The notes: a model not told the origin generated them from the letters alone. A DNA stretch of 64,000 nt from Streptomyces xanthii (GCF_014621695.1 NZ_CP061281.1:3906001-3970000); one strand, 5' to 3'. Shown: positions 32,094 through 40,343, numbered from the stretch's first letter. Translations and numbers: made by a program.

Positions 32094-32837
32094 ATGGCCA
32101 CCGCCATCGCCCACCCCGTCGCCACCCACCCCGTCACCGCCGAGGCCGTCGAGGCCCTGGCCGGCCCCGGTGGGCACCTGATCCCCGCCGCCGACTTCTC
32201 CGCGCTCGTCGGCGCGGACCCGGCCGAGTGGAACCGCTTCGCCCGGCACTGGGACGAGCTGACCCTCGACACCCACATGGCCGACGGCGGCACCTACCGC
32301 CACCGCCGCTACGGACAGTTCGACCTCGACCCGGCCGCCGCGGAACTCACGCTCCTGCCGCACGCGCCGTACCGCCAGGAGACCGACGTCAACCCGCTCA
32401 ACGGGGGCGTCGAGCGCGTCTTCGACCCGCTGACCGAGTCCTTCGCCACCGACCCGCTGCTGCGCTCGGTCCTGGTCGAACTCGGCCGGATCTTCAGCGC
32501 GGTCGACGGCACCACCGCGTGGAACGTGAAGCTCCACCCGTACCGCATCGCCGCGTCCGCCGACCAGACCGGTCAGCCCGCGCCCGAGGGGCGGCACCGC
32601 GACGGCGTCACCTTCATCACCTCGCTGATGATCGGCCGAACCAACGTGACCGGAGGCGAGAGCGGTGTGTACACCGACGAAGGCGAACACCTCATGACCA
32701 CTACGCTGTCCCGGCCCGGCGACATCCTGCTCGGCGACGACCGCCGCACGCTGCACTCGGTGACCCCGGTACAGCCGCGGGACCCCGGCCTCGCCGCGCA
32801 CCGCGACGTCCTGGTGATCGCCTACACCGCGCGCTGA
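32094..32837 (+). CDS. 2-oxoglutarate/Fe(II)-dependent dioxygenase (PF10014 type)
   Basis: A 247-aa protein of the 2OG-Fe dioxygenase family that includes the Bacillus thuringiensis L-isoleucine 4-hydroxylase. Iron ligands fit HRDG (His and Asp, about residue 165) and LHSVTPV (distal His), and the 2OG-binding arginine fits HRDVLVIAYTAR. RQETDVNPLNGGVERVFDP and TGGESGVYTDEG are further family blocks. The likely reaction is hydroxylation of a free amino acid or of the ligase product. ATG start with CTGGAG upstream. The order dioxygenase then EamA exporter parallels the Bacillus hil operon. Confidence 0.85.
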   Translation: MATAIAHPVATHPVTAEAVEALAGPGGHLIPAADFSALVGADPAEWNRFARHWDELTLDTHMADGGTYRHRRYGQFDLDPAAAELTLLPHAPYRQETDVNPLNGGVERVFDPLTESFATDPLLRSVLVELGRIFSAVDGTTAWNVKLHPYRIAASADQTGQPAPEGRHRDGVTFITSLMIGRTNVTGGESGVYTDEGEHLMTTTLSRPGDILLGDDRRTLHSVTPVQPRDPGLAAHRDVLVIAYTAR

Positions 32838-32887
32838 CGCGTACTCCCTTCCCTACGCCCGCCTTCCCGAGCCACCCGAGGAGCCCC

Positions 32888-33982
32888 ATGCCCGCCACCG
32901 CGCCCCGCCGTGCCTGGCTGACCGACCTGCCCGTCCTGCTGGTCGCGGTGGTCTGGGGTTCCAGCTATCTGGCCGCGAAGGAGGTCACCACCGCCCAGAC
33001 CGTGCTCGCCGTTCTGGTCCTGCGCTTCGCGGTCGTCCTGCCCGCGCTCGTCGTCGTCGGCCGGCGCAAGTTGCGCGCCATGGACCGCACACAGATACGC
33101 GGAGCCGGGACCCTCGGCCTCATCCTCGCCGGGATCTTCCTCCTGGAGACGTACGGCGTCGTGCAGACCTCGGCGACCAACGCCGGGCTCATCATCAGCC
33201 TCACCATGATCCTCACACCGGTCGCGGAGAGCAGGCTGCGGGGCACCCCGCTGCCCCGATCGTTCGTCGCGGCGGCCGCGCTCTCGGTGCTCGGCGTGGT
33301 GCTCCTCACCCAGGGCGCCGGCTTCACCGAGCCGTCCCTCGGCGACCTGCTGATGCTGGGCGCCGCGGTCGCCAGGACCGTGCACGTCCTCGCGATGTCC
33401 CGGATGAAGTCCGCGCAGGGCGCTGACTCCCTGTCCATGACCACGGTCCAGCTCTCCTCCGCGGTCCTGGTGTTCGCCCTGCTCAGCGCGGTGCCCGGCA
33501 CCGGCACCGCGCCCTGGACGGCCGCCGCGGACCTCAGCGCGGCGGGCTGGCTGGGGTTGCTCTACCTGTCCGCCTTCTGCACCCTGTTCGCCTTCTTCGT
33601 GCAGATGTGGGCCGTGCGGCGTACCTCCCCGTCCCGGGTCAGCCTGCTGCTCGGCACCGAGCCGGTGTGGGCCGCGGTCGTCGGCATCACGCTCGCCGGC
33701 GACCGGCCGGGCTCGCTCGGACTCGCGGGCGCCGTCCTCGTCCTCGTCGGTACGACGTGGGGCCGCACGGCGGCCGAGCCCGCATCGAAGGAAGAGCCCG
33801 CACCGAAGGAGGAGTCCGCACCGAAGGAGGAGTCCGAAGAGCCTGCTGCGGCGGCAACGGCGGCCGCGGCGCAGACCACCGCCGGGCCCGCACCGCTGCC
33901 CGAGAGCGCCCTCGGATCAGTCGTCGAGCCAGCCGGAGCGGACGGCACACACCCCGGCCTGGAACCGGCTCGCCGCTCCTAG
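32888..33982 (+). CDS. EamA/RhtA-type (DMT superfamily) exporter
   Basis: A 364-aa protein with ten predicted helices in two EamA repeats; the first starts LPVLLVAVVWGSSYLAAKEV and the second is marked by LGDLLMLGAAVARTVHVLAM and SAFCTLFAFFVQMWAVR. Such transporters export amino acids (RhtA) or metabolites. ATG 32888 follows GAGGAG. Unusually, a hydrophilic tail of about 70 residues follows the last helix; it contains three tandem copies of a 6-residue unit (33782-33835) and is Ala/Glu-rich. The 3' end overlaps the convergent LuxR gene by 66 bp. Most likely it exports the product of the two upstream enzymes. Confidence 0.85.
   Translation: MPATAPRRAWLTDLPVLLVAVVWGSSYLAAKEVTTAQTVLAVLVLRFAVVLPALVVVGRRKLRAMDRTQIRGAGTLGLILAGIFLLETYGVVQTSATNAGLIISLTMILTPVAESRLRGTPLPRSFVAAAALSVLGVVLLTQGAGFTEPSLGDLLMLGAAVARTVHVLAMSRMKSAQGADSLSMTTVQLSSAVLVFALLSAVPGTGTAPWTAAADLSAAGWLGLLYLSAFCTLFAFFVQMWAVRRTSPSRVSLLLGTEPVWAAVVGITLAGDRPGSLGLAGAVLVLVGTTWGRTAAEPASKEEPAPKEESAPKEESEEPAAAATAAAAQTTAGPAPLPESALGSVVEPAGADGTHPGLEPARRS
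33782..33835 (+). repeat. Three tandem 18-bp repeats in the exporter tail
   Basis: Unit GCACCGAAGGAGGAGTCC: the last two copies are identical, the first has four mismatches. They encode APKEES-like units. Copy number is likely to vary between strains. Confidence 0.85.
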
Positions 33983-34939
33983 CCGTTCGGACAGCTCGGC
34001 GACGAGGCGGCGGACCGTGCGTTCGGACAGGCCCAGCTTGCGGGCCATCGCCTCGTCCGTGAGGCCGCCCGCCAGCATCCGCAGCAGTTCGCGGTGGCGG
34101 CCCGACGGCAGCCAGCCGCTCCCGTCGTCCGGCCGGTCCGGCTCGTCATGGGCGTCGGCGAGCACACTCGCCGACGCCCAGCAGTGCTCGAAGATCTCCC
34201 GAAACACCCCGACGAGGGTCTCGCCGCGCAGGACGACGGCCGCGATCTCCTCGTCGTTCCCGTCCGCGGGCCTGGGCGGCGCGGGCACGATGGCCGACGA
34301 GCGGTCCAGCACGATCAGCCGCAGGGGAAGGGTGTGCGCGGTGCGTACCTGCGCGCCCTCGGCGTTCAGTCGCCGCAGGTACGAGGCCATGTGCGGTACC
34401 GCGGCCACGGCCCCCAGATGGATCGTGCGGATGCGCACGCCGCGGCCGAGGGCGAGCCGGTCGCGCTCCAGGCCCGCCTCGATCATCTCGGTGGGCAGCG
34501 CGCGGCCGGGGTGCAGCGAGAGCACCTCGTCCTCGACCCGCTGCGAGGCGTCCTCCAGCGCCGCCGACACGTTCGCCGCCCCCGTCACCACCTCCAACTG
34601 GGCGTCGAGCAGGCCACGGACGCGCAGCGGGTGGAAGTCCACGACGAGCCGGTCGAGGGCCGCCCGGGTCTGCCGCATGGCGTCGAGGTAGGCGCCGGTG
34701 CTGCGATCCTCCTCGAGCAGGAGGTTGCGCAGCGCGGTGTCGGGCGAGAGCGCGGTCCACCCGCTCCTGGTGTCGGACGACGGTGTGAACAGACCCAGTT
34801 CGCCGAGCAGCTGGAGTGCCTCCGCGAACTCGGTGCCGTTCCAGCCCCGCGACGCGACGAGCGTCTCGGGATGCCAGTCGGCCGCGTCCAGCGCCGCCCG
34901 GTAGATCTCCCGCGCCCGCGCGCGTACGACGTCCTCCAC
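33917..34939 (-). CDS. LuxR C-terminal-type transcriptional regulator
   Basis: A 340-aa regulator. The N-terminal part resembles a TrmB-like winged helix (EFAEALQLLGELGLFTP, followed by a helical linker), the middle is a domain of about 150 residues with DRLALGRGVRIRTIHLG and LPLRLIVLDRSSAIVPAP, and the C-terminus is a GerE/LuxR HTH (GLTDEAMARKLGLSERTVRR, about residues 290-310). GTG 34939 is chosen for the AAGGGGGGG before it; the frame opens to 35002. It converges on the exporter and diverges from the secreted-peptide gene, so it may control either or both. The ligand is unknown. Confidence 0.85.
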   Translation of the reverse strand: MEDVVRARAREIYRAALDAADWHPETLVASRGWNGTEFAEALQLLGELGLFTPSSDTRSGWTALSPDTALRNLLLEEDRSTGAYLDAMRQTRAALDRLVVDFHPLRVRGLLDAQLEVVTGAANVSAALEDASQRVEDEVLSLHPGRALPTEMIEAGLERDRLALGRGVRIRTIHLGAVAAVPHMASYLRRLNAEGAQVRTAHTLPLRLIVLDRSSAIVPAPPRPADGNDEEIAAVVLRGETLVGVFREIFEHCWASASVLADAHDEPDRPDDGSGWLPSGRHRELLRMLAGGLTDEAMARKLGLSERTVRRLVAELSERLGAASRFQAGVCAVRSGWLDD

Positions 34940-35237
34940 CTGAACCCCCCCTTGCGCGCACGGCCGGGAGCCCAGGGGTCCCGTTGCGTGACGCGGCCCC
35001 AATGCCTGCCAAGATCCTAAGGAGCCGGGTCTCCCCCTGCCAGGCTTGGTTCGCCATACGGACGGGCGCTGAACCTACGGGCGCACGTCGAGCCTTACGG
35101 GCAGCTGCGAGGCGACGTCGGCGTGGGTCCGCTCCAGGCCATGGCCGGACCCGGAACCCTGTCAGGCGTAGCCACGGATCACCCCACCGGAACATGCTGG
35201 GCGCACACCCACCGAGCCCCGTTCCAGGAGGATTCCT

Positions 35238-35411
35238 GTGTCCGCTGCCCAGACCGCCGTCCGCACGCGCCGCCCGTCCGCCTTCCGGGGGCTGCTCACC
35301 GCACTCGCCGCCGCCCTCGTCCTCGGCGGTGCGGTGGCGGCCGGCACTGACGCCGGGCAGCGGGGTGCGGTGGGCACGGCCGCATCCGGTGACTCGCTCA
35401 TCTGGGGCTGA
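35238..35411 (+). CDS. Small secreted peptide (57 aa), candidate signal
   Basis: Not recognised as a named family. GTG start after a perfect AGGAGG, 7 nt away. The N-terminus is basic (VRTRRPSAFRG), then a hydrophobic core (LLTALAAALVLGGAVAAG) and a short tail of about 20 residues ending SGDSLIWG. This is the layout of an exported peptide with a small mature C-terminal part. It stops 5 bp before the next gene, which has no ribosome-binding site of its own, so the two are probably translationally coupled. The start is 298 bp from the divergent LuxR start. A pheromone-like role is only inference. Confidence 0.7.
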   Translation: MSAAQTAVRTRRPSAFRGLLTALAAALVLGGAVAAGTDAGQRGAVGTAASGDSLIWG

Positions 35412-35416
35412 CCTCG

Positions 35417-36223
35417 GTGCCGGCACCTCGCGTCGCCGTCATCGCCCCGCTCACCGGGCCGCGGGCGGCCTGGGGTGCGGTTCTGCTCCGCGAACTGGCC
35501 CGGGTGCGGGCCGTCCGGCCGGGCGCCGCCGACTGGCACGTGCACGACGAGACCCCGGACGTGGCCGCCACGGTCGTCGGCCTCGGCTACACCGCGGTCC
35601 TCGGCCACAGCGACCCCGCGATCACGGTGCGGGCCCGGAAGACCTACCAGGCGGCAGGGCTGCCGAGCCTGCTCCCCTTCGTCCACGCCGGACCGCCCGC
35701 CCTGAGCTGGGCCCCTGACGACGTGGCGCTCGCCTCCACGATCGTCCTGGCCGCGGCCGCGCTCGGCACCGGCCTCACGGTCGTCCGCGACGACGGGCCC
35801 TACTGGGCCGCGCTCGCCGACCGGGTCACCGCGGAGGCCCGCGCCACGGGCCTGGGGCCGGACGGCGTGCCCGCGGTCCTCGCGCCGCAGGAGCGCTTCT
35901 CGGCACTGCGGCCGCCCACGGCCGGGCCCGTGCTCGCCCTGGCCGAGTGCGGCCTCGCCTCCTTCTCCGCTCTCCGCGACGCGGCGGCGGATCAGGACGT
36001 GTGGGCCGTCCACCCGCACACCTGTGCGCCGCGCCGCGCCTGGACCGCGGCGACGGCCCTGGCCCAGGCCTTGGAGACGGCCCTGTCGGGCCCGGCCCTG
36101 ACCACCGCGATCCGCGCCCGCTCGGCGGCCCTCCTCGCCGCCCGCGGCGGAATCCTCGGCGAGGCGTGGCGCGTCTCGCGCGTACGGGAGGTGTGCGTGC
36201 CCGGCCGGTCGTGCACGCGATGA
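35417..36223 (+). CDS. Leaderless type-1 periplasmic-binding-protein-like protein
   Basis: A 268-aa protein. The N-terminus PRVAVIAPLTGPRAAWGAVLLRE resembles the first strand-helix of leucine-binding-type (Peripla_BP_6) domains, and VLGHSDPAITVRARKTYQAA, SLLPFVHAG and GTGLTVVRDD match later elements of that fold. No signal peptide or lipobox is present, so it is probably cytoplasmic. GTG start 5 bp after the peptide stop. It may be a ligand sensor rather than a transporter part, since no ABC permease is nearby. Assignment is by fold pattern only. Confidence 0.65.
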   Translation: MPAPRVAVIAPLTGPRAAWGAVLLRELARVRAVRPGAADWHVHDETPDVAATVVGLGYTAVLGHSDPAITVRARKTYQAAGLPSLLPFVHAGPPALSWAPDDVALASTIVLAAAALGTGLTVVRDDGPYWAALADRVTAEARATGLGPDGVPAVLAPQERFSALRPPTAGPVLALAECGLASFSALRDAAADQDVWAVHPHTCAPRRAWTAATALAQALETALSGPALTTAIRARSAALLAARGGILGEAWRVSRVREVCVPGRSCTR

Positions 36224-36266
36224 ACGCGGCCCTGACTCGGTGGCGAGGGTGACGCTCCACCACCCG

Positions 36267-36313
36267 AAGAGCCCCTCGGGCCCGGTCGTGGAGACCGGGC
36301 CCGAGGGGCTCTT
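36267..36313. terminator. Strong bidirectional terminator closing the accessory region
   Basis: A 21-bp perfect stem (36267-36287 with 36293-36313) with a 5-nt loop, then TTTTG on the plus strand and a purine-rich flank on the other. It separates the binding-protein-like gene (+) from the convergent DUF5324 gene (-). Confidence 0.92.
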
Positions 36314-36355
36314 TTGTGTCCGGGCGGCGCCGGGGCGAGGCGGGCGCGCGCGGCC

Positions 36356-37060
36356 TCAGCGGCCCTCGTCCGGGCCTTCCTCCGCCTCGGCTTCCGCCTG
36401 CTTGGCCTGCACCTCCGGGTCGAGGTGGGCCTGGCCGCTGCCGTCGACCGAGGAGAGCGGGGCGTTGTCGGGGACCTCGGTGGCGGCGGGGGGCTCGACG
36501 AGCCAGTCCGGGTTGGCCTGCTTGTCCCACCACTTCCACGCGGCGAACGCTCCGCCGGCCAGCAGGCCGATCAGGGCGATGCCCTTGAGGGCGCGGCGGC
36601 CGCGGTGACGGCGCTCGTGCTTGCGGGCCAGGGCGCGGATCTCGTCCGCCGAGACCTGGCTGCGCAGGGCGGCGATGGCGGCGGCGCTGCGGGCACCGGC
36701 CTCCTCGGCGACGGGCTGGGCGGCGGCGACGGCCTGTTCGATGCGGGGCTTCGAATACGCGGCGGCCTGCTGGGCGGCCCGGCGGGTGCGTGCGGCGGCC
36801 TCGTGGGCGGCCAGGTCGACCTTCGGCGGTACATGCGTGCGCGCCTGCTCCAGGCGCGGGGCGAGGTGGGCGTCGTACTGGACGCGCGCCTGCCGTGCGG
36901 CCTGGGCGAGGTGCGGGGCGAGCGCGACGCGGGCGTCGTGCGTGTACTGGGCGGCCTTGTCCTTGGCCGTCTCGGCGTAGGGCGCCACCACGTCCGCGGC
37001 GTGCAGCACGCTGTCCTTCGCCGAGCCGGTCGCGGCGCGCACGCTGTCGATGCGGGTCAC
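36356..37060 (-). CDS. DUF5324 family protein
   Basis: A 234-aa protein. The first 160 residues are long Ala/Arg-rich helices with a regular pattern (DKAAQYTHDARVALAPHLAQ), likely amphipathic or coiled. Then comes a basic RRHRGRR, one transmembrane helix (ALKGIALIGLLAGGAFAAWKWW) and an acidic C-terminal tail. GTG start with GGAGGAGGA. It belongs to the streptomycete DUF5324 family and marks the return to conserved synteny after the accessory cluster. Function unknown. Confidence 0.85.
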   Translation of the reverse strand: MTRIDSVRAATGSAKDSVLHAADVVAPYAETAKDKAAQYTHDARVALAPHLAQAARQARVQYDAHLAPRLEQARTHVPPKVDLAAHEAAARTRRAAQQAAAYSKPRIEQAVAAAQPVAEEAGARSAAAIAALRSQVSADEIRALARKHERRHRGRRALKGIALIGLLAGGAFAAWKWWDKQANPDWLVEPPAATEVPDNAPLSSVDGSGQAHLDPEVQAKQAEAEAEEGPDEGR

Positions 37061-37329
37061 GTGATCCTCCTCCTCGGTGGCGTACAGGTTTTCACCTTTC
37101 CACCCTTTTGCGGATCATGCCTGCCAGAGGCGGCAATGCGGTGGTAAGACGCGGAAAGGGGCCTGCCGACGACAATGCCACGGATCCCGGTGGGACGCGC
37201 CGGGTCGGCACTGGACCAGTGGGGTTTTTCCGCCGGAAACCCCCGCACAACCCTGACAGTCGAGCGGGCGCCGGGGTGCCGGTGCCGTGCGAGGATCGGG
37301 AGGGCACAGGAGACGACGGAAGGCAGATC

Positions 37330-37857
37330 GTGGCCGAGCAGCTTTACGCCACCCTCAGGACCAATCAGGGCGACATCGAGGTCCGGCTGCTGCCGAACCA
37401 CGCACCGAAGACGGTCAAGAACTTCGTGGAGCTCGCCAAGGGCGAGCGTGAGTGGACGAACCCGGAGACCGGCGAGACGTCCACGGCCCCCCTCTACGAC
37501 GGCACGATCTTCCACCGCGTCATCAGCGGCTTCATGATCCAGGGCGGCGACCCGCTGGGGAACGGGACGGGCGGGCCGGGGTACCAGTTCGCGGACGAGT
37601 TCCACCCCGACCTGGCGTTCAACAAGCCGTACCTGCTGGCGATGGCCAACGCGGGCCCCGGGACGAACGGCTCGCAGTTCTTCATCACCGTCTCGCCGAC
37701 CGCCTGGCTCACCCGTAAGCACACGATCTTCGGCGAGGTCGTCGACGACGCCAGCAAGAAGGTCGTGGACGCCATCGCCACCGCGCAGACCAATCCGCGC
37801 ACCGACCGTCCGCTGAGCGACGTGGTCATCGAGTCCGTGGTCGTCGAGACCCGCTAG
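37330..37857 (+). CDS. Peptidyl-prolyl cis-trans isomerase (cyclophilin type)
   Basis: A 175-aa cytoplasmic cyclophilin. The family signature is FHRVISGFMIQGGDPLGNGTGGPGY in part, with catalytic Arg in FHRV, and MANAGPGTNGSQFFI and HTIFGEVV downstream. GTG 37330 (GGAAGG upstream, start AEQLYATLRTNQG) is chosen within a longer open frame. Length is normal for actinobacterial PpiA-type enzymes. It lies before the rhomboid gene in the conserved order. Confidence 0.94.
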   Translation: MAEQLYATLRTNQGDIEVRLLPNHAPKTVKNFVELAKGEREWTNPETGETSTAPLYDGTIFHRVISGFMIQGGDPLGNGTGGPGYQFADEFHPDLAFNKPYLLAMANAGPGTNGSQFFITVSPTAWLTRKHTIFGEVVDDASKKVVDAIATAQTNPRTDRPLSDVVIESVVVETR

Positions 37858-37954
37858 CCCGTCGCCGGGCCGTGTCTTCGGCCTCAGGGAACCTTTTCGC
37901 CCCGCTCGTCCGTAAGGATGGGCGGGGCCGCTTCACCTGAGGGGACGGACCGAC

Positions 37955-38836
37955 ATGGCCGACGCGCACCAGGACGGAGAAGGACTGCCCGGCTGCTACC
38001 GGCATCCGGACCGTCCCACCGGGGTCCGCTGCACGCGCTGCGAGCGGCCCGTCTGCCCGGAGTGCATGGTCAGCGCCTCCGTGGGGTTCCAGTGCCCTCA
38101 GTGCGTGCGGAGCGGCTCGGGGACCGGGCACCGGCCGACCGCGACGCGGCCGCGCACGCTGGCCGGCGGCACGGTCGCCGCCGACCCGCGCCTGGTCACC
38201 AAGGTTCTGATCGGGATCTGCCTGGCGGTCTTCCTCGTGCAGCTGTCCGTCGGAGATCACTTCACCAACCGGTTCGAGATGCTCGGGCTGGCCTGGGTGC
38301 CCGGCTTCAGTACTCCGCAGGGTGTGGCCGAGGGGCAGTGGTACCGGCTGGTGACCGCGATGTTCCTGCACGGCGGCTATGCCCACATCGCGTTCAACAT
38401 GCTGAGCCTGTGGTGGATCGGCGGTCCGCTCGAAGCGGCCCTGGGCCGGGCCCGGTATCTCGCGCTCTACTTCGTCTCCGGGCTCGCGGGCAGTGCGCTC
38501 ACCTATCTGCTCGAGGAACCGAACCAGGGCTCGCTCGGAGCCTCCGGGGCGATCTTCGGCCTCTTCGGCGCGACCGCCGTCGTCATGCGCCGGCTCAACT
38601 ACGACCTGCGGCCCCTGATCGCTCTGCTGGTGATCAACCTGATCTTCACCTTCACCCCGGCGTTCAACATCGCCTGGCAGGCCCACATCGGTGGTCTCGT
38701 GGGGGGCCTGGCCGTCGGGTACGGGATGATTCACGCCCCGCGGGAGCGCCGCGCCCTCGTGCAGTACGGGGTCTGCGCACTGGTGCTGCTCGCCGTCGTC
38801 GTGACGGTCGTCGTGCGGACCGGACAGCTCACTTGA
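37955..38836 (+). CDS. Rhomboid-family intramembrane serine protease
   Basis: A 293-aa protein. It has an N-terminal Cys/His zinc-binding module (CYRHPDRPTGVRCTRC, CPECM, CPQC), then six to seven transmembrane helices. The catalytic serine is in GASGAIFGLFG and the catalytic histidine in AHIGGLVGGLAVGY, both in expected helices; the HIAFNMLSLW loop is also canonical. ATG 37955 follows GAGGGGACGG. The N-terminal B-box-like zinc finger is common in actinobacterial rhomboids. Substrate unknown. Confidence 0.92.
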   Translation: MADAHQDGEGLPGCYRHPDRPTGVRCTRCERPVCPECMVSASVGFQCPQCVRSGSGTGHRPTATRPRTLAGGTVAADPRLVTKVLIGICLAVFLVQLSVGDHFTNRFEMLGLAWVPGFSTPQGVAEGQWYRLVTAMFLHGGYAHIAFNMLSLWWIGGPLEAALGRARYLALYFVSGLAGSALTYLLEEPNQGSLGASGAIFGLFGATAVVMRRLNYDLRPLIALLVINLIFTFTPAFNIAWQAHIGGLVGGLAVGYGMIHAPRERRALVQYGVCALVLLAVVVTVVVRTGQLT

Positions 38837-38865
38837 GCTCGTTCCTCCACCGATGGTGACCGCCG

Positions 38866-39063
38866 TTGTCCACAGCGTGTGCCGGATCTTGTGCATGTGG
38901 TGGAGAACGACTGCGCCCCCTGCCGCTGACCTGGGTTTTCCCAGGAAGGGCAAGGGGCGAACAGATGGTCGACCGTAACCTCGCCGGTCACACCGGCGTC
39001 AATCTCCGAGAGGTTATCCACAGATCGTCTGACCTTTTCCCCATGTGGAAAACCTGTGGATAA
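38866..39063. promoter_or_regulatory. High-affinity DnaA-box cluster between rhomboid and crgA genes
   Basis: Exact TTGTCCACA at 38866 (+), TTATCCACA at 39014 (+), TGTGGAAAA at 39044 (minus TTTTCCACA) and TGTGGATAA at 39055 (minus TTATCCACA). Two are exact E. coli-type boxes and one is the exact Streptomyces box. They lie in a 263-bp gap between the two stop codons, so a promoter role is unlikely. DnaA-titrating clusters near oriC (H24, H69, D78) are published for S. coelicolor, and this may be one of them. Confidence 0.75.
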
Positions 39064-39099
39064 CTCAGTGGAAAGCTCGGGCCGAAGCTGGTCCCGGGC

Positions 39100-39357
39100 C
39101 TACTTCCACTGCGTGGAGACGGCGAATCCGGCGGCGATGAAACCGAAGCCGACCACGATGTTCCAGTTGCCCAGGGCGTCGATGGGAAGCGACCCGTTGC
39201 TCACGTAGAACACGACGATCCAGGCGAGTCCGATGAGGAACATCGCCAGCATCACCGGGGCCACCCAGCCGCGGTTGGTCAGCTTGACGTTCGTCGCCTG
39301 CTTCGACGCCGGCGGCGGGGTGTAGTCGGCCTTCTTGCGGATACGTGACTTCGGCAC
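39100..39357 (-). CDS. crgA: Cell division regulator CrgA
   Basis: An 85-aa membrane protein with the conserved [16 protein letters not shown] start, two transmembrane helices ([22 protein letters not shown] and [17 protein letters not shown]) and the terminal TQWK. CrgA coordinates FtsZ-ring assembly and septal peptidoglycan synthesis in actinobacteria. ATG start; divergent from the DUF881 gene. Confidence 0.95.
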   Translation of the reverse strand: MPKSRIRKKADYTPPPASKQATNVKLTNRGWVAPVMLAMFLIGLAWIVVFYVSNGSLPIDALGNWNIVVGFGFIAAGFAVSTQWK

Positions 39358-39510
39358 GAGGGTCTCTCCTGTCGATGCGCTGCGTGGCCGCGCAGGGAAC
39401 GTGGACGGGCTCCGGAGCAGCGTACAAGCGGAACTTCAACGGAATCTGAGTGCTCCCCCGGGCGTCCGTTAGCGTAGTGCTTCCGCGGCGTCGAAGGAGA
39501 TAAGGGTACG

Positions 39511-40317
39511 TTGAGCAATTCTGCCGACCCCCGGAACGAGCCCGGTGCCGACCTCGACCACGGTGGCGGCACCGGTTCCGCCCGTGGCCGTTTCCGCCCC
39601 GTGAGGCTGCTCACCGTGGGCGTTTTCGCCCTTGCCGGCCTTATTTTCTTCACCAGCTTCAATACGGCCAAGGGCACCAATATCCGTACGGATGCGTCCC
39701 TTCTGAAGCTCTCCGACCTCATTCAGGAGCGCAGCCACAAGAACAAGGAGCTGGAGGAGGGGAACAGCGGCGTCCGCGACGACGTCGAGGCCCTCGCCGA
39801 GCGCGACGACGGCTCCACCTCCGCCGAGGACAAGAAGCTGGACGCCCTGGAGAAGGCGTCCGGCACGAAGAAGCTCAAGGGCGAGGCCGTCTCCGTCACC
39901 CTCGACGACGCCCCGCCGAACGCGACCGCCAAGCTCCCCGGCTACCCCGAGCCGCAGCCCAACGACCTGGTCATCCACCAGCAGGACCTCCAGGCCGTGG
40001 TGAACGCCCTGTGGAAGGGCGGCGCCAAGGGCATCAAGGTCATGGACCAGCGGCTGATCTCCACCTCCGCCGTGCGCTGCGTCGGCAACACCCTGATCCT
40101 CCAGGGCCGCGTCTACTCGCCCCCCTACAAGATCACCGCGATCGGCGACCCGGACGAGCTGAAGCAGGCCGTCGCCGCCTCCCCGGAGATCCAGAACTAC
40201 ATGCTCTACGTCAACGCCTACGGGCTCGGCTGGAAAGTCGAGGACGACGGGGCGGTGACTCTTCCCGGTTACTCGGGCACAGTGGATCTCCATTACGCGA
40301 AGCCCGTCAGCCAGTAG
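39511..40317 (+). CDS. DUF881 family membrane protein
   Basis: A 268-aa protein: a short cytoplasmic N-terminus, one helix (LLTVGVFALAGLIFFTSF), a coiled-coil segment (LSDLIQERSHKNKELEEGNS) and a C-terminal DUF881 domain with the PNDLVIHQQDLQAVVNALW and GGAKGIKVMDQRL motifs. The start is TTG 39511, preceded by GAAGGAGA, since no ATG/GTG fits. DUF881 proteins are placed with division genes in Gram-positives and include regulators of cell shape. It precedes the sortase run by 26 bp. Confidence 0.87.
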   Translation: MSNSADPRNEPGADLDHGGGTGSARGRFRPVRLLTVGVFALAGLIFFTSFNTAKGTNIRTDASLLKLSDLIQERSHKNKELEEGNSGVRDDVEALAERDDGSTSAEDKKLDALEKASGTKKLKGEAVSVTLDDAPPNATAKLPGYPEPQPNDLVIHQQDLQAVVNALWKGGAKGIKVMDQRLISTSAVRCVGNTLILQGRVYSPPYKITAIGDPDELKQAVAASPEIQNYMLYVNAYGLGWKVEDDGAVTLPGYSGTVDLHYAKPVSQ

Positions 40318-40343
40318 CCGCCATAAGACACCGGGGGGTGTCG

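Noticed and set aside
30466..36313. Accessory region as an integrated mobile island at tRNA-Ala
   Set aside because: No integrase, transposase or relaxase was seen, and I did not find a repeat of the tRNA 3' end near 36 kb. Acquisition is possible but not shown.
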